Below, piece after piece: positions 1 to 5,587 of a stretch of DNA of 6,889 bases. The notes below the pieces were generated by a model that was not told the DNA's origin, made no database searches, and worked only from the letters and a program-made list of their open reading frames with translations. The DNA is from an uncultured Collinsella sp. (lineage in GTDB: Bacteria; Actinomycetota; Coriobacteriia; Coriobacteriales; Coriobacteriaceae), in NCBI GenBank assembly GCA_958372035.1, contig CATXML010000063.1, positions 1 to 6,889 on the forward strand. The letters run 5' to 3'. The translations under genes were made by a program, and so were the position numbers. Each line of letters opens with the position of its first letter. The first letter of the stretch is position 1.

Positions 1-473
1 GCGCCGGCGTACCGGTTATCAAGCGTGACCGCGGCTCCGATCCGGCGAGCGTATGCTATGACGTGCTCGACGAGGCCGATAAGCGCGGCAGCGACCTGGT
101 GCTCATCGATACCGCCGGCCGTCTGCACACGAGCCCCGAGCTCATGCGCGAGCTCGCCAAGGTGGTCAACGTGACGCGTAAGCGCGCCGCCAATATGGCC
201 GCCGGCCCCATGCCCGTCTCGGTCGTGCTTGTAATCGATGCCGCCACTGGCCAGAACGGTCTGAACCAGGCGCTCGAGTTTAACGAGGCGCTGGGCCTGG
301 ACGGTATTATCATGACTAAGCTCGACGGCACGGCTAAGGGCGGTATCGCCATGGCCGTGGCCGAGAAGCTCAAGCTCCCGATCCTGCGCATCGGCGTGGG
401 CGAGCAGGTCGATGACCTGCAGGAGTTTAACGCCAAAGATTTCTGCCGCGCCCTGGTGGGCGAGTCCAACTAA
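1..473 (+). CDS. ftsY: Signal recognition particle receptor FtsY, 3' part
   Basis: This is the C-terminal part of the SRP receptor GTPase, which docks Ffh-bound ribosome-nascent chain complexes at the inner face of the membrane. The reading frame is already open at base 3, so the gene starts upstream of the window; 156 residues are visible. They cover the second half of the G domain. The segment GSDPASVCYDVLDEA at about residues 11-25 matches the FtsY insertion region, followed by the G3 motif DTAGR (36-40), the G4 motif TKLDG (105-109) with AKGG (111-114), and the closing loop GVGEQVDDLQEF (131-142). The protein ends in FCRALVGESN, as FtsY proteins do, so the 3' end is complete. FtsY is separated from its paralogue Ffh by the GEQ.DDLQ.F ending and the lack of an M domain. 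The stop TAA runs into the ribosome binding site of ffh, so the two genes are almost certainly co-transcribed. The missing N-terminal half (NG start, P-loop and any acidic A domain) cannot be judged. Confidence 0.95.
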   Translation, partial: AGVPVIKRDRGSDPASVCYDVLDEADKRGSDLVLIDTAGRLHTSPELMRELAKVVNVTRKRAANMAAGPMPVSVVLVIDAATGQNGLNQALEFNEALGLDGIIMTKLDGTAKGGIAMAVAEKLKLPILRIGVGEQVDDLQEFNAKDFCRALVGESN

Positions 474-483
474 GGAGTAACCA

Positions 484-1959
484 GTGTTTGATTCCCTGAG
501 CGATCGCCTCAACGACACATTTGACCGCCTGCGCGGCAAGGGTAAGCTGACCGAGGCCGATATTACTTCGGCCATGCGCGATATTCGCATGGCACTGCTC
601 GAGGCCGACGTTAACTTTAAGGTCGTCAAGGAGTTCGTCGCCAAGACCAAGGAGCGCTGCATGACCGCCGAGGTCATGGAGTCGCTGTCGCCGGCGCAAA
701 ACGTCGTCAAGATCGTGCTCGACGAGCTCACCGAGATGCTTGGCTCAACCGAGAGCAAGCTCGTCTTTAGCAACCGCATTCCCAATGTCATCATGCTCGT
801 GGGCCTGCAGGGCTCCGGTAAGACCACGGCGGCCGTGAAACTGGCCTACCTGCTCAAGAAGCAGGGCCGCTCGCCGCTGCTCGCCGCGTGCGACGTCTAC
901 CGTCCCGCCGCTGCCGACCAGCTGGCCACGCTCGGTGGCGAGATCGGCGTGCCGGTCTTCCGCGGTGACGGAGCGCACCCGATCGACATCGCAAAGGGCG
1001 CCATCCAGGAGGCCGTCGACCACCTGCGTGACGTGGTCATCGTCGATACCGCCGGTCGTCTGCAGATCGACGAGCAGATGATGCAGGAGGCCGTCGACAT
1101 CAAGAAGGCCGTCAAGCCCGACCAGGTGCTGATGGTCGTCGATGCCATGACCGGCCAGGATATCGTCAACGTCGTCTCGACCTTCGCCGATCGCACCGAC
1201 TTTGACGGCGTGATTATCTCCAAGCTCGACGGCGATGCCCGTGGCGGTGGCGCACTTTCGGTGCGTCAGGTGACCGGCAAGCCCATCAAGTTTGTGAGCA
1301 TGGGCGAGAAACCCGATTCGCTTGAGCCGTTCTATCCCGATCGCATGGCCAAGCGCATTCTGGGCATGGGCGATGTCGTCGGCATCATCGAGAAGGCCCA
1401 GGAGGCAGCCGATGCCGAGCAGCTCGAGGCTGCCGAGCGTATGCTGCGCGAGGGCTTTACCATGAATGACATGCTCGACCAGATGAAGGCCGTCAAGAAG
1501 ATGGGCGGCATGAAGGGTATCCTGGGCATGCTCCCCGGTGGTCAGCGCGCGCTCAACCAGATGGGCGGCAACTTGGACGAGGGCATCTTCGATAAGAACG
1601 AGGCCATCATCATGTCGATGACCAAGGAGGAGCGCCTGCGTCCCTCCATCATCAACGGCCAGCGCCGCGCCCGCATTGCCAAGGGAGCCGGCGTAACCCC
1701 CACCGAGGTCAACAGCCTTATGAAGCAGTGGGGCGAGATGAATAAGATGATGGGCCGCATGCGCACGATGGCCAATCAGGCACAGGCCGGCGGCAAAAAG
1801 GGCAAAAAGGGAAAGAAGGGCAAGAAGATGCGCATGCCCAATATCCCTGGCCTGGACGCTATGGGTCTGGGCGGCATGGGCGGCCTGGGTACGGGCGGTC
1901 CCAAGTCCGATATGGAGCTGCTGCGCCAGATGGAAGCGCAGATGCGTAATAAAAAATAG
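484..1959 (+). CDS. ffh: Signal recognition particle protein Ffh (SRP54)
   Basis: Ffh is the protein subunit of SRP; with 4.5S/6S RNA it binds signal sequences and delivers ribosomes to FtsY. The 491-residue protein is complete. The N domain spans about 1-95. The G domain has the P-loop GLQGSGKTT (107-115), DVYRPAA (137-143), DTAGRL (188-193), SKLDG (246-250) and the closing loop GEKPDSLEPF (274-283). The Met-rich M domain starts near 325, with the finger-loop stretch KKMGGMKGILGMLPGG (338-353) and the SRP-RNA binding segment around 378-403. A Lys/Gly tract (437-448) and a Gly/Met-rich tail follow. The GTG start is chosen because AAGGAG lies six bases upstream and MFDSLSDRLN is a standard Ffh beginning. 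The gap to ftsY is 10 bases, an operon arrangement. One oddity: the RNA-binding core reads INGQRRARIAKGAG, where many Ffh proteins have Ser in the SRRKRI and GSG positions. The gene ends in TAG, followed by a terminator-like hairpin. Confidence 0.97.
   Translation: MFDSLSDRLNDTFDRLRGKGKLTEADITSAMRDIRMALLEADVNFKVVKEFVAKTKERCMTAEVMESLSPAQNVVKIVLDELTEMLGSTESKLVFSNRIPNVIMLVGLQGSGKTTAAVKLAYLLKKQGRSPLLAACDVYRPAAADQLATLGGEIGVPVFRGDGAHPIDIAKGAIQEAVDHLRDVVIVDTAGRLQIDEQMMQEAVDIKKAVKPDQVLMVVDAMTGQDIVNVVSTFADRTDFDGVIISKLDGDARGGGALSVRQVTGKPIKFVSMGEKPDSLEPFYPDRMAKRILGMGDVVGIIEKAQEAADAEQLEAAERMLREGFTMNDMLDQMKAVKKMGGMKGILGMLPGGQRALNQMGGNLDEGIFDKNEAIIMSMTKEERLRPSIINGQRRARIAKGAGVTPTEVNSLMKQWGEMNKMMGRMRTMANQAQAGGKKGKKGKKGKKMRMPNIPGLDAMGLGGMGGLGTGGPKSDMELLRQMEAQMRNKK
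1792..1827 (+). repeat. 9-base tandem repeat inside ffh (four GKK units)
   Basis: Four consecutive 9-base units encode Gly-Lys-Lys four times (Ffh residues 437-448). The first two units are identical (GGCAAAAAG); the others differ at one or two synonymous bases. Because the unit is a multiple of three, changes in copy number keep the frame. The basic tract lies between the M-domain RNA-binding region and the flexible tail, so it may add electrostatic contact with SRP RNA or the ribosome; that role is an inference. Confidence 0.8.
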
Positions 1960-1982
1960 AGCTGTAATTCCAGCTTGATATG

Positions 1983-2018
1983 GCAAAGGCCACTCGGAAG
2001 CTACCGGGTGGCCTTTGT
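1983..2018 (+). terminator. Terminator hairpin after ffh, possibly bidirectional
   Basis: Bases 1984-1997 pair with 2004-2017 (AAAGGCCACTCGG against CCGGGTGGCCTTT plus an outer C-G pair), giving a stem of about 14 base pairs with one G-U wobble and a six-base loop AAGCTA. It starts 24 bases after the ffh stop. The A-rich and T-rich stem ends (AAAGG...CCTTT) give short U runs on both strands. It also lies about 60 bases past the end of the convergent minus-strand gene, so it could stop transcription from both sides. The downstream T tract (TTTGTTGTTGG) is poor, so efficiency is uncertain. Confidence 0.75.
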
Positions 2019-2079
2019 TGTTGGCTTTAATTGTTGGGTTGCGTTCGGCTTCGCGCCCTGAGCTCGCGGTGCCGTGCCG

Positions 2080-2844
2080 TTAGTGGCAGCCGCAGCCCTC
2101 GTGGCCTTCGTGGTCGTGGTGGCCGTGGAGGCCGCAGGAATCGCCATGCTCGTGGGTGTGCTCGTGGTCGTGGCCGTGGCAACCGCACGTGGCCTCGCCG
2201 TTCTGGGCGAGCGTGCCGGCGATAAGGGCCTCGACGCAAGCGTCGCAGCTGCCTTGGGCACCTGCGTATACCGTGATGCCGGCTTGGGCAAGCGCGTTGA
2301 TAGCGCCACCGCCGATCCCGCCACAGATGAGCGTGTCCACGCCGCCGTTGGCGAGCAGGCCCGCAAGGGCACCGTGGCCGGTGCCGTCGGTGCCCACGAC
2401 CTGCTCGTTGAGCACCTTGCCGTCCTGAATGTCGTAGATCTTGAACTGCTCGCTGCGGCCAAAGTGCATAAAGATGTTGCCGTTGTCATACGTGGTTGCC
2501 ACTCTCATGGTGCCGATCTCCTTTGCTGGCCATACGGCCGTCGTTGTGGTGATGGGGGAGTACGCGATATTGCCGCCTCCGATGATGAGCGCCCGACCAT
2601 TGACCAACGCGTTTGCCACCTTGCGATGCGCTCGGCTGCAAATTGCCGCCACCGTGGCACGGGCAATGCCCATGTGCTGGGCGACGGCCTCCTGATTGAG
2701 GCCTTCCAGGTCGCACAGGCGCAGCACCTCGAGCTCGTCGACCGTCATATCGATGGCGTCTCCGCTGGCAAGGCCGTCGGGGGTAAAGCCGCGGTATTCG
2801 GGGATGATCCCGACGCGGCGCAGTTTCTCGCGTCTTCCTGCCAT
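2080..2844 (-). CDS. UPF0251 (DUF134) HTH domain fused to NifX/NafY-type metal-cluster domain with His/Cys-rich tail
   Basis: The 254-residue protein has three parts. Residues 1-95 are a UPF0251/DUF134 domain (REKLRRVGIIPEYRGF, then DELEVLRLCDLEGLNQEAVA) with a helix-turn-helix at about 48-72 and the typical end KVANALVNGRALIIGGG. Residues 113-213 match the dinitrogenase iron-molybdenum cofactor family (NifX/NafY), with NIFMHFGRSEQFKIYDI (123-139) and the Gly-rich GTGHGALAGLLANGGVD (154-170) and LICGGIGGGAINALAQAG (172-189). Residues 219-254 are a tail with 12 His and 5 Cys, including CGC at 220-222 and 251-253. The domains suggest a small DNA-binding regulator tied to binding of a metal or metal-sulfur cluster in the cytoplasm. 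No nitrogenase gene is present, so a FeMo-cofactor role is not implied; stand-alone relatives occur in many anaerobes, often near Mrp-type ATPases. The ATG start is supported by AAGGAGG six bases upstream. The exact ligand and DNA target are unknown. Confidence 0.9.
   Translation of the reverse strand: MAGRREKLRRVGIIPEYRGFTPDGLASGDAIDMTVDELEVLRLCDLEGLNQEAVAQHMGIARATVAAICSRAHRKVANALVNGRALIIGGGNIAYSPITTTTAVWPAKEIGTMRVATTYDNGNIFMHFGRSEQFKIYDIQDGKVLNEQVVGTDGTGHGALAGLLANGGVDTLICGGIGGGAINALAQAGITVYAGAQGSCDACVEALIAGTLAQNGEATCGCHGHDHEHTHEHGDSCGLHGHHDHEGHEGCGCH
2506..2524 (-). promoter_or_regulatory. Internal Shine-Dalgarno and ATG at the UPF0251/NifX domain junction
   Basis: On the minus strand AAAGGAG (2524-2518) is followed, after nine bases, by an in-frame ATG (2508-2506), which is Met113 of the fusion. 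The ATG falls exactly where the NifX-like domain begins (MRVATTYDNG). The preceding linker, about residues 94-112, has no domain character and resembles translated intergenic sequence. A ribosome starting here would make a separate 142-residue NifX-plus-tail protein. Whether it is used in the cell is an inference. Confidence 0.55.
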
Positions 2845-2858
2845 GTGCCCTCCTTATC

Positions 2859-2870
2859 TGACATATGTCA
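2859..2870. promoter_or_regulatory. Palindromic operator candidate 1 (TGACATATGTCA)
   Basis: This is a perfect 12-base palindrome, ending 15 bases upstream of the start codon of the minus-strand UPF0251-NifX gene and just outside its ribosome binding site. A second copy with one mismatch sits 53 bases further upstream (2912-2923). Its place near the expected transcription start suggests a repressor site. The encoded HTH protein itself is the obvious candidate to bind, by inference only. Confidence 0.55.
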
Positions 2871-2875
2871 ACAAT

Positions 2876-2903
2876 AGGATAACGCGCATGCGCCGCAGAG
2901 CAA
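2876..2903 (-). promoter_or_regulatory. Candidate promoter of the UPF0251-NifX gene
   Basis: On the minus strand TTGCTC (2903-2898) and TATCCT (2881-2876) are 16 bases apart and match the -35 and -10 consensus at four of six positions or fewer. Transcription would start near 2868, inside palindrome 1, while palindrome 2 ends just upstream of the -35. The spacer contains another 10-base palindrome, GCGCATGCGC (2884-2893). The hexamers are weak, so this is a candidate only. Confidence 0.35.
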
Positions 2904-2911
2904 GGCATTTT

Positions 2912-2923
2912 TGGCATATGTCA
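2912..2923. promoter_or_regulatory. Palindromic operator candidate 2 (TGGCATATGTCA)
   Basis: Eleven of 12 bases match palindrome 1 at 2859-2870; the single G for A breaks perfect symmetry. The shared core is CATATGTCA. The centre-to-centre distance of 53 bases is about five helical turns, which would place both sites on the same DNA face and allow looping or cooperative binding across the candidate promoter. Confidence 0.5.
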
Positions 2924-2989
2924 GAAAAGCAAAGGTGTTGCGTTGGCGCAGACGGTGCTGTGCTGCCGTGCATTGCGTGTGCCGGCCCA

Positions 2990-3026
2990 AGTGTCCAATC
3001 CGACACTCGCGCGCCTGGGCTAGAAT
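2990..3026 (+). promoter_or_regulatory. Candidate thyA-folA promoter with inverted repeat over the -35
   Basis: TAGAAT (3021-3026) is a good -10 match, and CCGACA (3000-3005) is a possible -35, although the 15-base spacer is short. An inverted repeat AGTGTC-N6-GACACT (2990-3007) covers the -35 position and could be a regulator site. Transcription would start near 3033, about 30 bases before the thyA ATG, next to a second small palindrome GCCTATAGGC (3035-3044). Confidence 0.4.
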
Positions 3027-3061
3027 AAAAAATAGCCTATAGGCAACTGACAGGAGGGTCA

Positions 3062-3910
3062 ATGAGCAAGGCTGATCAACAGTTTGTAACCATGTGCCGC
3101 GATATTCTGGACCATGGCACCACCACCGAGGGCCAAAAGGTCCGCCCGGTGTGGGAGGACGGCACCCCTGCCTATACCATTAAAAACTTTGGTGTCACGG
3201 CACGCTATGACCTGCGTGAGGAGTTTCCGGCGCTTACCCTGCGTCGTACGGCCCTCAAATCTGCCATGGATGAGATCCTATGGATCTATCAAAAGAAGTC
3301 CAATAACGTGCATGACCTCAACAGCCATATTTGGGATGAGTGGGCCGACGAGACCGGCTCTATCGGCAAGGCCTATGGGTATCAGATTGGGCAGAAAAGC
3401 CATTATACCGAGGGCGACTTTGACCAGATGGACCGTGTGCTGTACGACCTTAAGAACACTCCGTACAGCCGCCGCATTATGACGAATACCTACGTGTTTA
3501 GCGACCTGTCCGAGATGCACCTGTATCCGTGCGCCTACAGCGTGACGTATAACGTGACGCAGCGCCCGCAGGATGACAAACCGACGCTCAACATGATTCT
3601 CAACCAGCGTAGCCAGGACATTTTGGCCGCGAACAACTGGAATGTGTGCCAGTACGCCATTTTGCTGATGATGGTTGCGCAGTCGGTCGATATGATCGCT
3701 GGCGAGCTGCTGCATGTGATTGCCGATGCCCACATTTACGACCGTCATGTCGATATCGTCCGCGAGCTTATCGAGCGTCCGCAGTTTGCCGCGCCCAAGG
3801 TAACGCTCAACCCCGATGTGCATGACTTCTATGCGTTTACGACCGATGATCTGATTGTCGAGGGCTATGAGCACGGCCCGCAGGTCAAGAACATCCCCAT
3901 TGCGGTGTAG
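3062..3910 (+). CDS. thyA: Thymidylate synthase ThyA
   Basis: This enzyme methylates dUMP to dTMP using methylenetetrahydrofolate and releases dihydrofolate. The 282-residue protein is full length for the class. Visible features are the early RPVWEDGTPAYT (28-39), the segment DEILWIYQKKSN (70-81), HIWDEWADETGSIGKAYGYQ (89-108), SRR (136-138), the catalytic Cys157 in LYPCAYSV, the phosphate-binding QRSQD (182-186), NNWNVCQYA (191-199) and DAHIYDRH (222-229). The C-terminus ...VKNIPIAV retains the usual hydrophobic Val ending. The residue after Cys157-Ala is Tyr, and the common PCH is PCA; this and the C-terminal VHDFYAFTTDDL resemble the Bacillus subtilis ThyA (phage phi3T) branch rather than E. 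coli ThyA. The ATG has AGGAGGG three bases upstream (3052-3058). folA follows at once, so the pair forms the classic dTMP/folate operon. Confidence 0.97.
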   Translation: MSKADQQFVTMCRDILDHGTTTEGQKVRPVWEDGTPAYTIKNFGVTARYDLREEFPALTLRRTALKSAMDEILWIYQKKSNNVHDLNSHIWDEWADETGSIGKAYGYQIGQKSHYTEGDFDQMDRVLYDLKNTPYSRRIMTNTYVFSDLSEMHLYPCAYSVTYNVTQRPQDDKPTLNMILNQRSQDILAANNWNVCQYAILLMMVAQSVDMIAGELLHVIADAHIYDRHVDIVRELIERPQFAAPKVTLNPDVHDFYAFTTDDLIVEGYEHGPQVKNIPIAV

Positions 3911-3919
3911 GTGACGCGC

Positions 3920-4438
3920 ATGACGTGTAAGCTTTCTGCCATTGTCGCCGTGTGCGATGACTGGGGTATTGGGTGCGAGGGCGACATGGTCGTGTCCAAC
4001 CGTGCCGACATGCGTCATTTTGTGGCATGCACCAAGGGTTGCCCGGTCATTATGGGTCGCAAGACGCTGTTGAGTTTTCCCGGCGGACGACCGCTCAAGA
4101 ACCGCCGCAATATCGTGCTCACGCGCGATGAGGACTATGCTGCCGAGGGCGTCGACGTGGTGCATAGCGTCGACGAAGCGCTCACCGCGGTAGCCGATGA
4201 GCCCGTTGCGTGGGTGATCGGTGGCGGTGAGGTGTATCGGCAGTTTTTGCCGCACTGCGTGGAGGCCGAGGTCACGCATAACCACTGCGTCCATCCCGTG
4301 GACACGTGCTTTCCCGACTTGGACGCCGATCCCGCGTGGGAGATTGCGCGGCGTGGCGGTGCTGCCACGATTGCCTCGGGCGAGGGCGACGAGGGTGTCG
4401 ATTATGAGTTCGTGACGTATCGTCGCGTTGATGCGTAA
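3920..4438 (+). CDS. folA: Dihydrofolate reductase
   Basis: This enzyme reduces dihydrofolate to tetrahydrofolate with NADPH, recycling the product of the ThyA reaction. Counting from the ATG at 3920 the protein has 172 residues, near the usual 160-170. Visible are the N-terminal strand CKLSAIVAVCDDWGIG, the catalytic Asp30 (RADMRHF, equivalent to E. coli Asp27), the NADPH motif PVIMGRKTLLSFPGGRPL (42-59), IVLTRD (65-70), WVIGGGEVYRQFLP (98-111) and Thr119 in EVTHNH (E. coli Thr113). The loop before Asp30 reads GDMVVSNRAD and lacks the LPWxLP tryptophan of most DHFRs. An alternative GTG start at 3911 directly abuts the thyA stop; the ATG is preferred because AGGTGA (3909-3914) sits five bases before it and the DHFR fold begins right there. 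DHFR identity is secure; only the start is uncertain. Confidence 0.92.
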   Translation: MTCKLSAIVAVCDDWGIGCEGDMVVSNRADMRHFVACTKGCPVIMGRKTLLSFPGGRPLKNRRNIVLTRDEDYAAEGVDVVHSVDEALTAVADEPVAWVIGGGEVYRQFLPHCVEAEVTHNHCVHPVDTCFPDLDADPAWEIARRGGAATIASGEGDEGVDYEFVTYRRVDA

Positions 4439-4480
4439 ATCGTCTGGCGTGAACGGTATCATCGGGTTGTTTGAATGCAT

Positions 4481-4503
4481 GGGGCGGCGCTTAGCGTCGC
4501 CTC
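4481..4503 (+). terminator. Hairpin after folA, probable terminator
   Basis: Bases 4481-4490 (GGGGCGGCGC) pair with 4494-4503 (GCGTCGCCTC) around a three-base TTA loop, a 10-base-pair stem with two G-U wobbles. It lies about 40 bases past the folA stop and is followed by GTTTGG, a weak T run. It separates the thyA-folA operon from the methyltransferase gene. Confidence 0.5.
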
Positions 4504-4506
4504 GTT

Positions 4507-4515
4507 TGGTATAGA
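4507..4515 (+). promoter_or_regulatory. Candidate extended -10 promoter for the RNA methyltransferase
   Basis: TGGTATAGA fits an extended -10 (TGn followed by a TATAAT-like hexamer at 4510-4515) just after the folA hairpin. Transcription would begin near 4522, giving a leader of about 26 bases to the ATG at 4548. No matching -35 is visible; the position overlaps the hairpin. Confidence 0.3.
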
Positions 4516-4547
4516 TGTGCTGTAAAGAAGGGTGCGGGCTGGCTGCT

Positions 4548-5462
4548 ATGACTGATGCCGTTGAGGTGCTGCGAATCGATTCTCTCGAGGACGAGCGGCT
4601 CGATGCCTACGTGCGACTGACCGAGCGCGAGCTGCGCTGCGTGCTGGAGCCGCAGAAGGGCATCTTTATCGCCGAGAGTGCCAAGGTCATCGAGCGCGCG
4701 GTGCGCGCTGGATACGAGCCGGTGAGCTTTCTTTTGGGCGAACGCTGGCTCGATCAGATGATGCCGCTGTTTGAGCGCCTGGTTGTGCGCGAGGGCGCGG
4801 GTCCGGTTCCCGTGTTCGTGGCCTCGATGGAGCTTATGGAGCGGCTGACGGGCTTTAACGTGACGCGCGGTGCGCTCGCGGCATTTCGTCGCCCGCGACA
4901 GATTCCGGTTGATGAGTTCTTGGGCGGCGTCGTCGAGGCGGCGGGGGAGCGCCCGGTGCGCCTGTGCGTGCTCGAGGGCATTGTCGACCACACCAACGTC
5001 GGTGCGATTTTCCGCTCGGCGGCTGCGCTGAACGTCGACGGTATTTTGGTGAGCCCCACTTGCTGTGACCCGCTGTACCGTCGCTCGGCCCGCGTGAGCA
5101 TGGGCACGGTGTTCCAGGTGCCCTGGACGCGCATTGGCAGCGAGGCGCGCGTATGGCCGCATGATGGGCTGGCGGCGCTGCACGATGCCGGCTTTTCGTG
5201 TGCTGCTATGGCGTTGACGGATGATTCGGTGTCGCTGGACGATCCCGTGCTGCAGGAGATTGGCCGCCTGGCGATCTTTATGGGTACCGAGGGTGCCGGC
5301 TTGGGCACCAAGACCATTGCCGGCTGCGACCGAGCCGTGCGCATTCCGATGGCGCACGGGGTCGATTCACTCAACGTTGCCGCTGCGAGTGCCGTCGCCT
5401 TTTGGCAGCTGTGCCCGCATGTGAGCAACGAGTACCACTACCAGCCGGGGCTGTATCACTAG
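4548..5462 (+). CDS. TrmH/SpoU-family RNA 2'-O-ribose methyltransferase
   Basis: This is an S-adenosylmethionine-dependent SPOUT-class enzyme that methylates the 2'-hydroxyl of a nucleotide in rRNA or tRNA. Counting from 4548 it has 304 residues. The N-terminal part has the substrate-binding (SpoU_sub_bind-like) pattern: DERLDAYVRLTERELR (15-30) and GIFIAESAKVIERAV (38-52). The catalytic knot domain has motif 1 DHTNVGAIFRSAAA (147-160; Asn150, Arg156), motif 2 FMGTEGAGLG (244-253; Glu248) and motif 3 IPMAHGVDSLNVAAASAV (266-283; Ser274-Leu-Asn276), so it should be active. The target nucleotide cannot be told from sequence. The ATG at 4548 is chosen because homology begins there and the in-frame ATG at 4515 overlaps a probable -10; neither start has a strong ribosome binding site, though AAGGG lies further upstream. 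It is flanked by a hairpin on the 5' side and a 125-base gap on the 3' side, so it is probably transcribed alone. Confidence 0.9.
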   Translation: MTDAVEVLRIDSLEDERLDAYVRLTERELRCVLEPQKGIFIAESAKVIERAVRAGYEPVSFLLGERWLDQMMPLFERLVVREGAGPVPVFVASMELMERLTGFNVTRGALAAFRRPRQIPVDEFLGGVVEAAGERPVRLCVLEGIVDHTNVGAIFRSAAALNVDGILVSPTCCDPLYRRSARVSMGTVFQVPWTRIGSEARVWPHDGLAALHDAGFSCAAMALTDDSVSLDDPVLQEIGRLAIFMGTEGAGLGTKTIAGCDRAVRIPMAHGVDSLNVAAASAVAFWQLCPHVSNEYHYQPGLYH

Positions 5463-5516
5463 GCAGATATTTCGCACCGGGCTCTGGTTCGGGGCGTTTC
5501 GGCCGACGTCGGTCGG

Positions 5517-5525
5517 TGCTAAGCT
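5517..5525 (+). promoter_or_regulatory. Candidate extended -10 promoter for the MATE gene
   Basis: TGCTAAGCT gives an extended -10 (TGn plus TAAGCT at 5520-5525) about 60 bases before the GTG start at 5588. A 10-base palindrome CCGACGTCGG (5503-5512) lies immediately upstream, where a regulator could act. No convincing -35 is present (TTTCGG at 5497-5502 is the best-placed hexamer). No clear terminator for the preceding gene is seen in this gap. Confidence 0.3.
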
Positions 5526-5587
5526 GGTATTGGCTTTGGTCTTAAAGTGCCGTTTTGTTGTTTGACGTACGCTGGTGGGGAGGGCGT

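Noticed and set aside
745..1986. Long minus-strand open frame (413 codons) opposite ffh
   Set aside because: It runs antisense to a fully conserved ffh, its translation is His/Leu/Ala-rich with no recognisable domain, and such frames are expected opposite GC-rich genes with strong third-position bias.
2080..2844. Evidence of nitrogen fixation
   Set aside because: The NifX-like domain alone is common in non-fixing anaerobes, and no nitrogenase or other nif gene is present in the window.
2074..2877. Plus-strand open frame of 267 codons opposite the UPF0251-NifX gene
   Set aside because: The minus strand has two recognisable domains and a strong ribosome binding site; the plus-strand product is a Val/Ala-rich shadow with no motif.
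2868..3062. Possible 64-residue minus-strand small protein in the gap before thyA
   Set aside because: Its start overlaps the thyA start and ribosome binding site, it lacks its own Shine-Dalgarno, and it would run through the proposed operators and promoter; nothing supports translation.
3278..4480. Long minus-strand open frame (400 codons) opposite thyA and folA
   Set aside because: It spans two clearly real plus-strand genes and their junction, has no family resemblance and no plausible ribosome binding site.
4491..5357. Minus-strand open frame opposite the RNA methyltransferase
   Set aside because: It is a codon-bias shadow: Arg/His/Ala-rich with no domain, while the plus strand carries all SPOUT motifs.
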